Part shown: one piece after another, positions 19,830-28,962 of the stretch
Position numbering within the stretch: the stretch's first letter is position 1
How the letters are laid out: each line of letters starts with the position of its first letter
Program-made: the position numbers and the translations under genes
The notes under the pieces: model-generated
What the model saw: only the letters and a program-made list of their open reading frames with translations
What the model was told of the DNA's origin: nothing
The model's database searches: none
Assembly: GCA_022563535.1 (NCBI GenBank)
Contig: JADFNE010000012.1
Location: forward strand, 1-64,000
Reading direction: 5' to 3'
Length of the DNA stretch: 64,000 nucleotides
DNA from: Myxococcales bacterium
GTDB taxonomy: Bacteria; Myxococcota_A; UBA9160; UBA4427

Positions 19830-21257
19830 TTACGGGTCGAGATCGAAAGTAATGCCGGATGCTCGAGCAAGCTGGTCAAAGGAAGCGTCGATCAGGTTCG
19901 TGAAAACGCCGAGGTCTGGAACCAGGTCGTAGTCGGCGTTGAATCCCCAGCACAATTTCCCGTCGTAACTCACCACTGCAATTCCCAGCGCGGTCGCCTC
20001 GGCGATTGGCATCTGAGAGTACTGGGACAGCAATCTGGCGCCCAACAGGTAGAGGGGATACTGCGGACCGGGGATGTTCGTCACCATCATGTTGTAGGCA
20101 GGCGCGCGGAAAGCCGAGCGACTTGCCAGGCTCAACAGGACGGTCGGCGTCCACTCCGCCGCGGCCATGATCAAGTCTGCGTCCATGGCCCGGTCCGATG
20201 TCTTCAGTTCTTCGGTAATGTCGCGAATCGTTTCCAAGCGCTCGAGCGGGCGAGGCTCTTCTACCGGAGCCTTGACGATCCACTGTGAGATCAGGCTTTT
20301 CGTCGGTTGGTCTTCCGGCTCGCGAATGCTTACCGGCGTGGCGATTCTAAAATCGAGTCCAGCAAGATCTTGACCACGCCCGAGCAAAAACTCGCGCACA
20401 GCACCCGTTACGATCGTGAGCACCACGTCGTTGAACGTGCAGCCGACTGCCTTGCGAATGGCCTTCACTGCGGATAGATCCATCTCCAACCAGTCGAAGC
20501 GCCGATGTGGGCCGATCGGCTCGTTCAATGGTGTCTTGCTGGGAACATCCCGAAAGTTCTGCACGGCCCCGACAATAGACCTCGCGCGAGTTGTGATCTC
20601 ATTTCCCAGTTCGCTGATCTCTTGAACCGCTGCGCGTATGCCGCGGGCGGCCCGTCCAGGCAAGCCGAGGTATCTGACGATCTCGTCGCGCAAGAGATCT
20701 ACCGCCCCGGGAGTCGGCCGCGGCATGTAGGCCTGCGGCTCCTCGGGTTCGGTGATGTCTGGTGATGTCGCATGGAGAACTTGCACCAGATCCTGTCCCG
20801 CCAGACCGTCGAGCATGCAGTGATGAATCTTGTGGATCACCGCGAAGCAATCGCCCTCCAATCCTTCGACGACCCAGGCCTCCCAGAGTGGCTTCGTCTT
20901 GTCGAGAGACTTTGCCATGATGCGCGACGAGAGTCGCTTGAGCTGTGTCAGGCTGCCGGGCCGGGGCAGACTTGTATGTCGAATGTGATAGTCGAGATTG
21001 AACTCTTCGTCGTCTACCCAAACCGGATGCCCCACACCGGGAATCCATCGAAGCTTCTGGCGATAACGAGGGATGCGGTGCAGCACGGCTTCGATCGCCG
21101 CCTTGTAGGCATCGATATCGACGCCACCACCTTGCGTCGCGAAAGGCCCGGACTCGTAGATCAGTGTTGCTGCAATGTGTAACGGGATCGATGGTCTTTC
21201 GAGGATCAAAAACGAAGTATCGGTCGCGGACAGACGTTCGTAGTTTCCTTGTGACAT
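19830..21257 (-). CDS. wax ester synthase / diacylglycerol O-acyltransferase (WS/DGAT)
   Basis: 475 residues, the standard length. The condensing motif HHCMLDG is at 145-151 (family consensus HHxxxDG). Other family blocks are FNDVVLTIVTGAVREFLL and, near the C-terminus, MMVTNIPGPQYPLYLLGA. These enzymes make triacylglycerol or wax esters from acyl-CoA at the membrane or lipid-droplet surface. The ATG has AGGG upstream. The gene starts 21 bases after plsB ends and precedes the HAD-PlsC fusion by 64 bases, so it is almost certainly co-transcribed with the two acyltransferases that make its precursors. Confidence 0.95.
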   Translation of the reverse strand: MSQGNYERLSATDTSFLILERPSIPLHIAATLIYESGPFATQGGGVDIDAYKAAIEAVLHRIPRYRQKLRWIPGVGHPVWVDDEEFNLDYHIRHTSLPRPGSLTQLKRLSSRIMAKSLDKTKPLWEAWVVEGLEGDCFAVIHKIHHCMLDGLAGQDLVQVLHATSPDITEPEEPQAYMPRPTPGAVDLLRDEIVRYLGLPGRAARGIRAAVQEISELGNEITTRARSIVGAVQNFRDVPSKTPLNEPIGPHRRFDWLEMDLSAVKAIRKAVGCTFNDVVLTIVTGAVREFLLGRGQDLAGLDFRIATPVSIREPEDQPTKSLISQWIVKAPVEEPRPLERLETIRDITEELKTSDRAMDADLIMAAAEWTPTVLLSLASRSAFRAPAYNMMVTNIPGPQYPLYLLGARLLSQYSQMPIAEATALGIAVVSYDGKLCWGFNADYDLVPDLGVFTNLIDASFDQLARASGITFDLDP

Positions 21258-21278
21258 CTCACATCCCTTTCGCGCTCG

Positions 21279-23657
21279 CTACACGAGGGCACCTGCGCGA
21301 CGAGCAGAAGCCAGTGCATCAATGACATCAATGCGCCGACTCGTTTCTCGTAGTTCGTCGACCAGGCGTTCGCGCGCTGCCGCAAGCGTGCTCGGCTCCC
21401 CGACTAGAAGCCCTCGATTGCGGGCAAGACTGAAACCATTCTGGAGCAGGATCTTCGAAACAGATTCGGCGCTTCGGATACGTCTCTGCAGGGTGTACTG
21501 CTTGCCCCAGACCATGCATTCGCTCAGTAATTTTGATTCATCAGCCACGGGTTCGCTACCCAGCATCACGAGTCTGTCGGCGACAATTTGATAGGCGTCG
21601 AGAAATGTCCGCAGGGTACGGTGGGCATGAAAGGGCCGAATTTGTTCAAGAAAACTCCGGGCGGCTACGGGGTCGTCGAGATGCTCTTTCCAGTTCTTCG
21701 ACTGGAGAGAGAGTTCTTGTTTAATCTCCTCGCGAAAATCGTCTTTATCGGCAAAAAAGAACTCGAATTTGAGCAGATCCCGAAGGCCCATGGCCTCATC
21801 CCAAAACTTCTGGGCCGAAGTTCCCGGATCACTTTCCGAAGCACGCAGCAGGGCGAGCTCGACGATCGCGCTGCTCACGAGAAAATGGATCACCGTGTTG
21901 CGGTAGTACGCGGCCGACAGGTGTTGGCCCGAGGCAATCGAGTAGATCACCTCGGGACCTTCATCAAAGCGCGCGAGCACGCCGCTTTTCACCAGAAGAT
22001 CGAGGGTCTGCTGGATTTCTTCATGGGAGCCGAACGACAGCGTGGACGTCGTGGGCAAACCACGCCGGGTCACGAAGTCGACGAGATTTGTCAATGAGAT
22101 GTGAATCTCGCTCAAACTCATCGCGCGGTCGCCGCAACCGAGCAACGCGACCATGGCGAGAGATATTGGAGTAATGGGCGTCACACGATTGATCCGGGTA
22201 CAGACTTCGAATGCCAGCTTGGGAACTGTGAGGTCGTTGTACGCGTCTCCGTTTCCATTCTGATCTGGGGGCCCGAGCGCCGCGCGCAAGGAAAGAGGTT
22301 CGCCGAAGCGAAGGTCGATGTTGCCGTATTTCAATCCAAGCCGACGCATGAACCTGATGAACCAGGTGAAGCCCTCGGCTTCTTTTGCTGCACCGCGTTC
22401 TTCCCTCGAGTAGTCGCCAACCTCTGAGATCTGGTCGTAGGCAATGGATACCGGGATCAGGATGACGTCTTCACTCTTGCCCCGGCGATACGAATCCACC
22501 ACGTAGGACAGCATCCCGTATCGGGGTGGCAGCATCTTCCCCGAGCGTGATCGCCCCCCTTCGATGTACCACTCGAGTGGAAAACGTTTTTCGATCAAGA
22601 AGTCGATATAGGCCCGCAGGACAAATTTGTAGACCTCGTTGTCACCAAAGCTCCGGCGAATGAAAAAGATCCCCGCGCGACGAGCGAGTGGGCCCAAGGG
22701 AAAGAAGTTCATGTTGATGCCACCCGCCGTGTGGCTTGGCGGCATCCCGTCTTCGTGAAGTACGTGAAACAAGACCACGTGATCGAGGTTGGACTTGTGG
22801 GAGGGGAGGAATACCACCGAGTGTTGCTGGGCGAGCTTGCGTATTTCTTCGATCTTTTCTTGATCGAAGCGCAGGGCATCGTAGCCTCGGATTGCAGCGG
22901 AGCGCGCCAACTGAGCGAAGATGTCGATCATCATCGGACTGTGTTTTGCGGCGATCTCCTTCAGGTAGCGCGCGGCTGTGCGACGCACGGCGGCGGGTGA
23001 GCGACCTTCGTCTCGCGCGAACTGGTCGAGCCCGCCGCGAAAGGACGGTCGCGTGAGAACCTCCTCGTGCAAAAACCGCGGAACCTTGTATCGAGCACCA
23101 CGTAACTTGCGTTCGGCGCGGTCGAGGGCGAGCGCGGCCTGCCGGGCCACAAAATGGGCGAGGCCGACGGTCTCGGCGACATCTTGGCTCGAAGCCAACG
23201 CCCAACGCGCTCGAAGATCCGAAACAGTTGCCGGTTCGGCCGCGATCACGCGAACGCGATCTGGCGACAAACGCGCTATGAAGCGCGCGCGCAAACGACC
23301 GGGATCGCGCGGGTCGCCAAAGCGAAGCAAGTCGAACAGACTCGCGACACGTTTCCCCTGCTTTTCGATCGGGAGCCAGATCACCCGCAACGGAGTCAGC
23401 AGCGGATCGTTCGAGGTGGCCAGGGCGGGTTCGAGCGGATCCAGCCGCGAAATTCGCGGTCGCCTTGAAGGTGGAATACAGAACGCCTCGACTTCTCCAG
23501 GTTTGACGTCGTCGGGTCGCGTGCGTTCGATCCAGCTGCGCAGAAGCGCTTCTTCGAACGAAGAAGCTGCGTCGAGAAGGAATACGACCCCCCGCTTCCC
23601 GTGCGCGGGCCAACTGGGCTTCAGCTCTTGCGCCAATCCGGGCGCGGGGTTCGGCAT
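21279..23657 (-). CDS. plsB: glycerol-3-phosphate 1-O-acyltransferase
   Basis: First acylation step of glycerolipid synthesis: glycerol-3-phosphate plus acyl-CoA or acyl-ACP gives lysophosphatidic acid. It has 792 residues, matching E. coli PlsB in size. The acyltransferase motifs are LPSHKSNLDHVV (HxxxxD at 287-292), then GIFFIRRSFGDNE and EGGRSRSGK (366-374), and VSIAYDQI. I chose ATG 23657, preceded by GGAG at seven bases; a GTG at 23693 would add 12 residues. It follows the sensor kinase by 47 bases and leads into WS/DGAT. Confidence 0.95.
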   Translation of the reverse strand: MPNPAPGLAQELKPSWPAHGKRGVVFLLDAASSFEEALLRSWIERTRPDDVKPGEVEAFCIPPSRRPRISRLDPLEPALATSNDPLLTPLRVIWLPIEKQGKRVASLFDLLRFGDPRDPGRLRARFIARLSPDRVRVIAAEPATVSDLRARWALASSQDVAETVGLAHFVARQAALALDRAERKLRGARYKVPRFLHEEVLTRPSFRGGLDQFARDEGRSPAAVRRTAARYLKEIAAKHSPMMIDIFAQLARSAAIRGYDALRFDQEKIEEIRKLAQQHSVVFLPSHKSNLDHVVLFHVLHEDGMPPSHTAGGINMNFFPLGPLARRAGIFFIRRSFGDNEVYKFVLRAYIDFLIEKRFPLEWYIEGGRSRSGKMLPPRYGMLSYVVDSYRRGKSEDVILIPVSIAYDQISEVGDYSREERGAAKEAEGFTWFIRFMRRLGLKYGNIDLRFGEPLSLRAALGPPDQNGNGDAYNDLTVPKLAFEVCTRINRVTPITPISLAMVALLGCGDRAMSLSEIHISLTNLVDFVTRRGLPTTSTLSFGSHEEIQQTLDLLVKSGVLARFDEGPEVIYSIASGQHLSAAYYRNTVIHFLVSSAIVELALLRASESDPGTSAQKFWDEAMGLRDLLKFEFFFADKDDFREEIKQELSLQSKNWKEHLDDPVAARSFLEQIRPFHAHRTLRTFLDAYQIVADRLVMLGSEPVADESKLLSECMVWGKQYTLQRRIRSAESVSKILLQNGFSLARNRGLLVGEPSTLAAARERLVDELRETSRRIDVIDALASARRAGALV

Positions 23658-23704
23658 CGGGCGACTCCATTCCGGCAACGGGGTTCCCGCCACGGTCGCG
23701 GCTG

Positions 23705-24889
23705 CTATCGATTCGTGGGAAAGAGAACGCGTACCCGCGTGCCCTCGCCAACTTGACTCATGAGGTCAAGCGCTCCCCGGTAGCGGTGAACAATTCCGTC
23801 GATCGCGGTCAAACCGAGACCGCGTCCACTGGCTCGCGTCGTGAAGTAGGGTTCGAAGATGCGCCCGAGATCTTCTCGGGGGATACCGGAGCCGTTGTCG
23901 CATACCTCGAGATAGACATACTGCCCCTTCTCGACGTTATCGCTGAGCTGACACGCATCGAGATAGGCCTGGTCGGCTTCGATCAAGCCGGTGCGGATTT
24001 CGATCCGTCCGCCGCTCTCGGGAAAACTCTCGCAGGCGTTCGCGACCAGATTCAAAACGATTTGGCCAATATGCCGATCATCTACTTCGATGAAGGGCAA
24101 ATCGCCTTTCAGCGCATAGTCAATCTTGGTCCCGCCCGATGACATCGATTCGAGCAGCAGAGTCATCTCCTCGACAGCCACCGAGACATTGACGGCATTC
24201 ACGTTGGACGCGCCCTGCCCCGCGAACGTGAGCATCTGCGCTGTCAGTGCAGTCGCGCGATCGGCCGCCGCGCAAATCTTTTCGATCGGCTTGCGAACCG
24301 GCGACTTTGCGGGTAGATCGAGCAGCGCCAGGTTGGCATTGCCAACAATCGGGGTGAGGAAATTATTGAACGCGTGAGCAAACTTTCCCGCCAGCGCGCC
24401 CAGGCCTACGAGCCGTTGGCTGTTCACGTTCCTCTGTTCGCGATCTGGGTCCGTATTGGCGATCCATCTCGCGACCGCGTTCCACGATTCGGTCGCATCA
24501 CGAAAGATCATCAGACAGTCAGCCGGGTCCTCGAGGACGTAAAAACCCTGTCCCTCGAGAATTCTGGAACCCGTCCGAGCGTCCGAGTACTGGAGCAGGA
24601 TCGAATGATCGCGAAGTGGGTCTGCTTGCGGGTTCGCGCGCTCTTCGCCCGAATCCCGGAATACGACTTGAACCGGTGCGTCTTCGAGAATTGCAGCGAA
24701 AGGTTCCCCGACGAGAGAAGCGACGGGTTGGCCGAACACGCGCTCCCACTCCGGACTCAGGTAGAGGACGAGGCGGGCATCGTCATCCTCAAATTCACCG
24801 AGAACGATGAGGAGGTCACCCGTAGCCTCGAATCGCGCAGTGCTCTGCGCCACCCGCTCGATGCGTGCGTCGATCGCTCGGTTGCTCAT
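23705..24889 (-). CDS. PAS sensor histidine kinase (NtrB-like) at head of lipid operon
   Basis: 394 residues without membrane segments. The N-terminal PAS-like domain spans about 15-135. The H-box LAGKFAHAFNNFLTPIVGN has His172. The ATPase boxes are NLVANACESF (N), CDNGSGIP (G1) and TTRASGRGLGLT (G2). The H-box form (AHxFNN) is that of NtrB/HPK4-type kinases, which usually pair with a receiver or an enhancer-binding regulator; none is in the window. ATG 24889 has GGAG seven bases upstream. It heads the minus-strand run leading into plsB, WS/DGAT, HAD-plsC and maoC. Confidence 0.9.
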   Translation of the reverse strand: MSNRAIDARIERVAQSTARFEATGDLLIVLGEFEDDDARLVLYLSPEWERVFGQPVASLVGEPFAAILEDAPVQVVFRDSGEERANPQADPLRDHSILLQYSDARTGSRILEGQGFYVLEDPADCLMIFRDATESWNAVARWIANTDPDREQRNVNSQRLVGLGALAGKFAHAFNNFLTPIVGNANLALLDLPAKSPVRKPIEKICAAADRATALTAQMLTFAGQGASNVNAVNVSVAVEEMTLLLESMSSGGTKIDYALKGDLPFIEVDDRHIGQIVLNLVANACESFPESGGRIEIRTGLIEADQAYLDACQLSDNVEKGQYVYLEVCDNGSGIPREDLGRIFEPYFTTRASGRGLGLTAIDGIVHRYRGALDLMSQVGEGTRVRVLFPTNR

Positions 24890-24994
24890 CCGCACTCTCC
24901 GCCGAGAATACTAACAGCCTGACCAGACCTGCGCCGAATCCTCAGAGACTCTAGAGCTGCGGTGTTTCGCTAGACTTCGAGAGGGCGCCGCATC

Positions 24995-25519
24995 ATGCTG
25001 AGCACTCGATCTGGGAGACGAGGTTTGCATTCGCCGCTGAATCGCGCTCGCACTGCAATCATGCTCAGTGCCGCGCTTGCAGCCCTCATTCTTCCTCCCC
25101 GGTTGTCAGCCGATTCGACCCCACACCCGACAGGCGCCGCGACCGGAACACTAACTCTCGAAATTGTCAGCGCCGTTTCGCATCCGAGCGCTGGAGCGGC
25201 AGTCGGCGTGATCTACCTCCACATCGTCAACCACACGGAACAAAGCGATCGACTCATCGCCGTCGAAACCGCAGCAGCAGCAAAGGCGGAGTTTCACGAA
25301 ACGGTCGCCGCTGGAGACATCGTGCGCATGACGCCTCGTCCAGAGGGCTTTGAGATTCCGAAGGCCGGCCAACTCGTGCTCGAAAGCGGTGGCAAACACA
25401 TCATGCTGATGGGGCTCGCCGAGCCACTCGAAAGCGGCGGGGCAATCGAACTCGAGTTGGTGTTCGAACACGCCGAGCGAATGCGAGTACGCGTCCCCAT
25501 CCGCCCGAGATCGTTTTGA
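24995..25519 (+). CDS. PCuAC-family periplasmic copper chaperone
   Basis: 174 residues with a signal peptide (hydrophobic about 18-36, then LSADS). The copper-binding pattern of PCuAC/DUF461 is present: HETVAAGDIVRM (His plus Met) followed by GGKHIMLMGL, the HxM element. Family members deliver copper(I) to cytochrome oxidase or other cuproproteins in the periplasm. The stop overlaps the start of the octaheme cytochrome gene by four bases (TTGA), so the two are translationally coupled. Confidence 0.9.
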   Translation: MLSTRSGRRGLHSPLNRARTAIMLSAALAALILPPRLSADSTPHPTGAATGTLTLEIVSAVSHPSAGAAVGVIYLHIVNHTEQSDRLIAVETAAAAKAEFHETVAAGDIVRMTPRPEGFEIPKAGQLVLESGGKHIMLMGLAEPLESGGAIELELVFEHAERMRVRVPIRPRSF

Positions 25520-27759
25520 TCCAGAGCGATCGACCCGCAGCCGGTCGCTTCCGCCCCGCTTCGCTTCTGGCCTGGCTGGTGGTCGTCGCCACCAGTGCGA
25601 TTGCCAGTATTGCGGCCAGTCCTGGTCGCGCAGAATTGCCGACCCATCTGGGTGGCGCGGCGTGTGCCCAATGTCATCCGAAAGAGGCGCGCGAGTGGAC
25701 GGGATCCCATCACGATCTTGCGATGCAACCCGCCAACGAATCGACCGTCAAAGGCAATTTCAACGACGCCAGTCATACACATCAGGGCATCACGACGCGG
25801 TTCTTCAGGCGCGGTCCCAAGTTCATGGTTCACACCGAAGGATCCGAGGGAAACATGGCGGATTTCGAGGTGTCGTACACCTTCGGTGTAGAGCCCCTGC
25901 AACAGTACTTGATCGGGTTTCCGGACGGTCGATTCCAGGTCCTTAGTCTGGCGTGGGATGATCGGCAGAGGGAATCGGGGGGGCAGCGTTGGTATTCGAT
26001 CTATCCAGACGAAGTCATTCCCCACGGCGACGTATTGCACTGGACCCAGCCGAGCCAGAACTGGAACCACATGTGCGCCGAATGCCATTCCACGAACCTG
26101 CGCAAAGGCTATCGGGCCGAGACCGACACGTTCGAAACCCTGTGGTCCGAGATCGACGTGTCATGCGAAGCCTGCCACGGCCCGGGTTCAATCCACCGAG
26201 CGCGCAAATTGAAGGCCAGGGCGAGCGCCGCGGCAGACGTGAAGGCAGACCGGAAAGGCGAGAGCGGTCTGACGATCGAATTTCCACCGGTCGCAGAGGC
26301 GAACTGGTCGATTGATCAGAACAGCGGAATGCCCGTTCGCGCGCCGATCCGAGTCGAACGCCTCGAGGTCGATACCTGCGCGAGGTGTCATTCCAGAAGG
26401 TCGAAGATTGCAGAGGGCATCGTGCCCGGCCATCCAATCCAGGACAGCCACCGGGTCGCGACCCTCGACCCACCGCTCTACTACCCGGACGGTCAGATTC
26501 GTGGAGAGGTCTACGTCTACGGATCGTTTGTTCAGAGCGCCATGTTTGCCGCCGGGGTCACGTGCAGCGACTGCCACAATCCTCACAGCGGCACGCTTCG
26601 GGCCGAGGGCAATGATCTCTGCTCGCGTTGTCACCCAGCCGGTCGCTTCGACGTGCCGCAGCACCACCACCACAAGTTGAATTCTGCCGGTGCCCAATGC
26701 GTTGCATGCCACATGCCCAGCCGCACGTATATGGAGATAGACGATCGCCGCGATCACAGTCTGCGCGTTCCCCGCCCCGATCTCTCCGAACCTCTGGGCA
26801 GTCCGAACGCTTGCAATGGTTGCCACTCCAGCATGACGAGTACCTGGGCGGCCAACAAGATCAACGCCTGGTACGGGGAATCACGACGCATGGAACCTCA
26901 TTGGGGAAGTGCGATCCGCGCCGCGCAAACCAGTTCGGTCGACGCCGAAGCGAGGCTGGTTGCGATACTGGCAAACGACAAGGTCCCGGCGATCGCACGA
27001 GCAACCGCAATCGCACTGCTCCCGCGCTTCATGAGCCCGCGCAGCTTGTCCATGTTTTCTGAAGCCGTGAAGGACGACGATCCACTCGTGCGGACTGCGG
27101 CCGTCGCCGCGCTCGATCAGTTTCCACTCGACATGCGTAGCGCCCTGGTCTCAGAACGCTTGGTTGACCCAGTGCGTTCCGTGCGTCACGAAGCCGCTCG
27201 AGTGCTCGCGCCAGTTCCTGCCTCGCAACTCGATCCGAAGACTTCACAGCGACGCGACGCCGCCCTGGCTTCATATCGGCGTGCGCAAGAACTCGATGCC
27301 GACCGCGCCGATTCGCACATGAGACTCGGCGAAGTCGCGCTCGGCCAGGGCCAACTCGATCTCGCGCAAGCGGAATATGAACTCGCGCTAACTCGCGAAC
27401 CCAGTTTCATTCCGGCCTATGTAAACCTTGCAGACTTGCACCGCATTCGCGGCGCGGAGAAAGAGAGCGAAGAAATACTTCGCGCGGCGCTGAAAATTGA
27501 TCCGAATAACGCCGATGTCCGACATGCCCTGGGCTTGTCACTGGTTCGCATGAAGCGACTCGACGAAGCACTGGTCGAACTCGAAGCCGCCGCGACCCAT
27601 CGGCCAGAAAACCCACGCTACCCCTACGTCTACGCGAGCGCCCTCCACACCGCCGGCAAAATCGACCAGGCCCGCAGAGTCCTGCGCAAGGCCACTGCCG
27701 AGCACCCGGGCGATCGCGACCTGCAGGCGTTTCTCGTCATTCTCGAAAGCCAGAATTAG
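25516..27759 (+). CDS. octaheme c-type cytochrome with HEAT and TPR repeats
   Basis: 747 residues. A signal peptide (about 1-39) is followed by eight CxxCH heme sites: CAQCH (first at residue 50), CAECH, CEACH, CARCH, CSDCH, CSRCH, CVACH and CNGCH, within the first 440 residues. A HEAT-like helical region follows (VPAIARATAIALLPRF, DDPLVRTAAVAALDQF, DPVRSVRHEAARVL), then three or four TPR units to the C-terminus (ADSHMRLGEVALGQGQLDLA, PAYVNLADLHRIRG, ADVRHALGLSLVRM). Similar cytochrome-TPR proteins are annotated without function in deltaproteobacteria and Planctomycetes. It is presumably a periplasmic electron carrier or oxidoreductase with a protein-binding scaffold. The start is TTG, overlapping the copper chaperone gene. 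Confidence 0.93.
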   Translation: MIQSDRPAAGRFRPASLLAWLVVVATSAIASIAASPGRAELPTHLGGAACAQCHPKEAREWTGSHHDLAMQPANESTVKGNFNDASHTHQGITTRFFRRGPKFMVHTEGSEGNMADFEVSYTFGVEPLQQYLIGFPDGRFQVLSLAWDDRQRESGGQRWYSIYPDEVIPHGDVLHWTQPSQNWNHMCAECHSTNLRKGYRAETDTFETLWSEIDVSCEACHGPGSIHRARKLKARASAAADVKADRKGESGLTIEFPPVAEANWSIDQNSGMPVRAPIRVERLEVDTCARCHSRRSKIAEGIVPGHPIQDSHRVATLDPPLYYPDGQIRGEVYVYGSFVQSAMFAAGVTCSDCHNPHSGTLRAEGNDLCSRCHPAGRFDVPQHHHHKLNSAGAQCVACHMPSRTYMEIDDRRDHSLRVPRPDLSEPLGSPNACNGCHSSMTSTWAANKINAWYGESRRMEPHWGSAIRAAQTSSVDAEARLVAILANDKVPAIARATAIALLPRFMSPRSLSMFSEAVKDDDPLVRTAAVAALDQFPLDMRSALVSERLVDPVRSVRHEAARVLAPVPASQLDPKTSQRRDAALASYRRAQELDADRADSHMRLGEVALGQGQLDLAQAEYELALTREPSFIPAYVNLADLHRIRGAEKESEEILRAALKIDPNNADVRHALGLSLVRMKRLDEALVELEAAATHRPENPRYPYVYASALHTAGKIDQARRVLRKATAEHPGDRDLQAFLVILESQN

Positions 27760-27783
27760 AGATTCGAAATCAACTGACCCAGG

Positions 27784-28923
27784 CTAAAACCCAAGCAGAC
27801 TGGCAAAGCGATTGCGGTGGAACGAAGCGTCCCCAAACATCAACTCCGCCGCCTTCGCGCGCTTCAAGAACAGCCCCACCTCTTCCTCGTCCGTCATGCC
27901 GATACCACCGTGCATTTGGATTCCCTCTCGAGTCACCAGGCCAACGGTATCTGACACCCTCGCCTTTGCGGCACTGACGACGCGTGAAACGTCCGGGCGA
28001 CCCTCGTCGATCGCGCGCAAGGCATCGAGCACGACCGATTTCGAGAGTTCGATCTCGCAAAACATCTCCGCAGCTCGGTGCTTCAGTCCCTGAAAGCTGC
28101 CGATCGGAACACCAAACTGTTGTCGCGTCTTCAGGTGTTCGATGGTGCGCTCGAACACCTCGCAACTGATGCCCAGCATCTCTGCGCAGAGCACCGCCGC
28201 AGCGCGATCGAACACCACGTCGAGGATGTCGGCACCCGCATCGACCTTGCCAAGAACCTGGGCGGCTTCCACTTGCAAATTGCGAAAGGAAATATTCGCC
28301 GCATTGCGACTGTCCACCATCACGGTGCGGGAGATCGACACTCCCTCGAAGTCGGAAGCCACCAGGAACAGAGTCAAGCCATCGCGGTCATTCACTTCGC
28401 CCGCTGTCCGAGCGACAACGATCAACTGGTCGGCTACGTGCCCGTCGAGCACGAAAATCTTGTCGCCGCTGATGGAGTAGCCCGAACCCGAAGCGCTCGC
28501 AGTACACTCGGTGAAGTAGGGATCGAAACGGCCGCTCTCCTGGAACGCCAGGGCGAGAAGCGTTTCGCCGCGACACACTCCGGGCAACACCTTCGCACGC
28601 TGTTCTTCGCTACCCCCCTCCATCAGCGCGCCACCGCCGAGCACGACAGTGGACAACAACGGATAGGGAGACAATCTGCGTCCCGATTCTTCGAGCAGGA
28701 TTCCGAGTTCCGCGTAACCCATTTCTGCGCCGCCGTACTCTTCGGAAAAGATGATTCCCGGCCATCCGAGTTCCGCCATCTCTCGCCACAATGCGCGGGA
28801 GAACCCGACGGCGTCTTCCGTGTCGCGCATTTCGCGCAGGTGAGTCACGGGAGACTTGTCGTTCAAGAATTCTGACGCGCTCTGCTTGAGGAGCTCTTGT
28901 TCCTCGGTCAAAACTAAGGCCAT
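27784..28923 (-). CDS. acyl-CoA dehydrogenase, likely non-catalytic partner subunit
   Basis: 379 residues with the full acyl-CoA dehydrogenase fold. FAD-contact blocks are ALAFQESGRFDP and the C-terminal QMHGGIGMTDEEEVGLFLKR. The chain ends AAELMFGDASFHRNRFASLLGF, where the usual catalytic-Glu loop (xEGxxEIQ) is replaced by FGDASFHR without Glu. Heterotetrameric FadE pairs of Actinobacteria, such as the sterol side-chain ChsE enzymes, contain one such subunit. It starts 39 bases after the second dehydrogenase gene ends, with AAGGAAG upstream of ATG 28923. The pair is probably one enzyme. Confidence 0.9.
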   Translation of the reverse strand: MALVLTEEQELLKQSASEFLNDKSPVTHLREMRDTEDAVGFSRALWREMAELGWPGIIFSEEYGGAEMGYAELGILLEESGRRLSPYPLLSTVVLGGGALMEGGSEEQRAKVLPGVCRGETLLALAFQESGRFDPYFTECTASASGSGYSISGDKIFVLDGHVADQLIVVARTAGEVNDRDGLTLFLVASDFEGVSISRTVMVDSRNAANISFRNLQVEAAQVLGKVDAGADILDVVFDRAAAVLCAEMLGISCEVFERTIEHLKTRQQFGVPIGSFQGLKHRAAEMFCEIELSKSVVLDALRAIDEGRPDVSRVVSAAKARVSDTVGLVTREGIQMHGGIGMTDEEEVGLFLKRAKAAELMFGDASFHRNRFASLLGF

Positions 28924-28962
28924 CGTTGTTTCTTCCTTTACTCTTCTTCTGCCGCTTCGACG

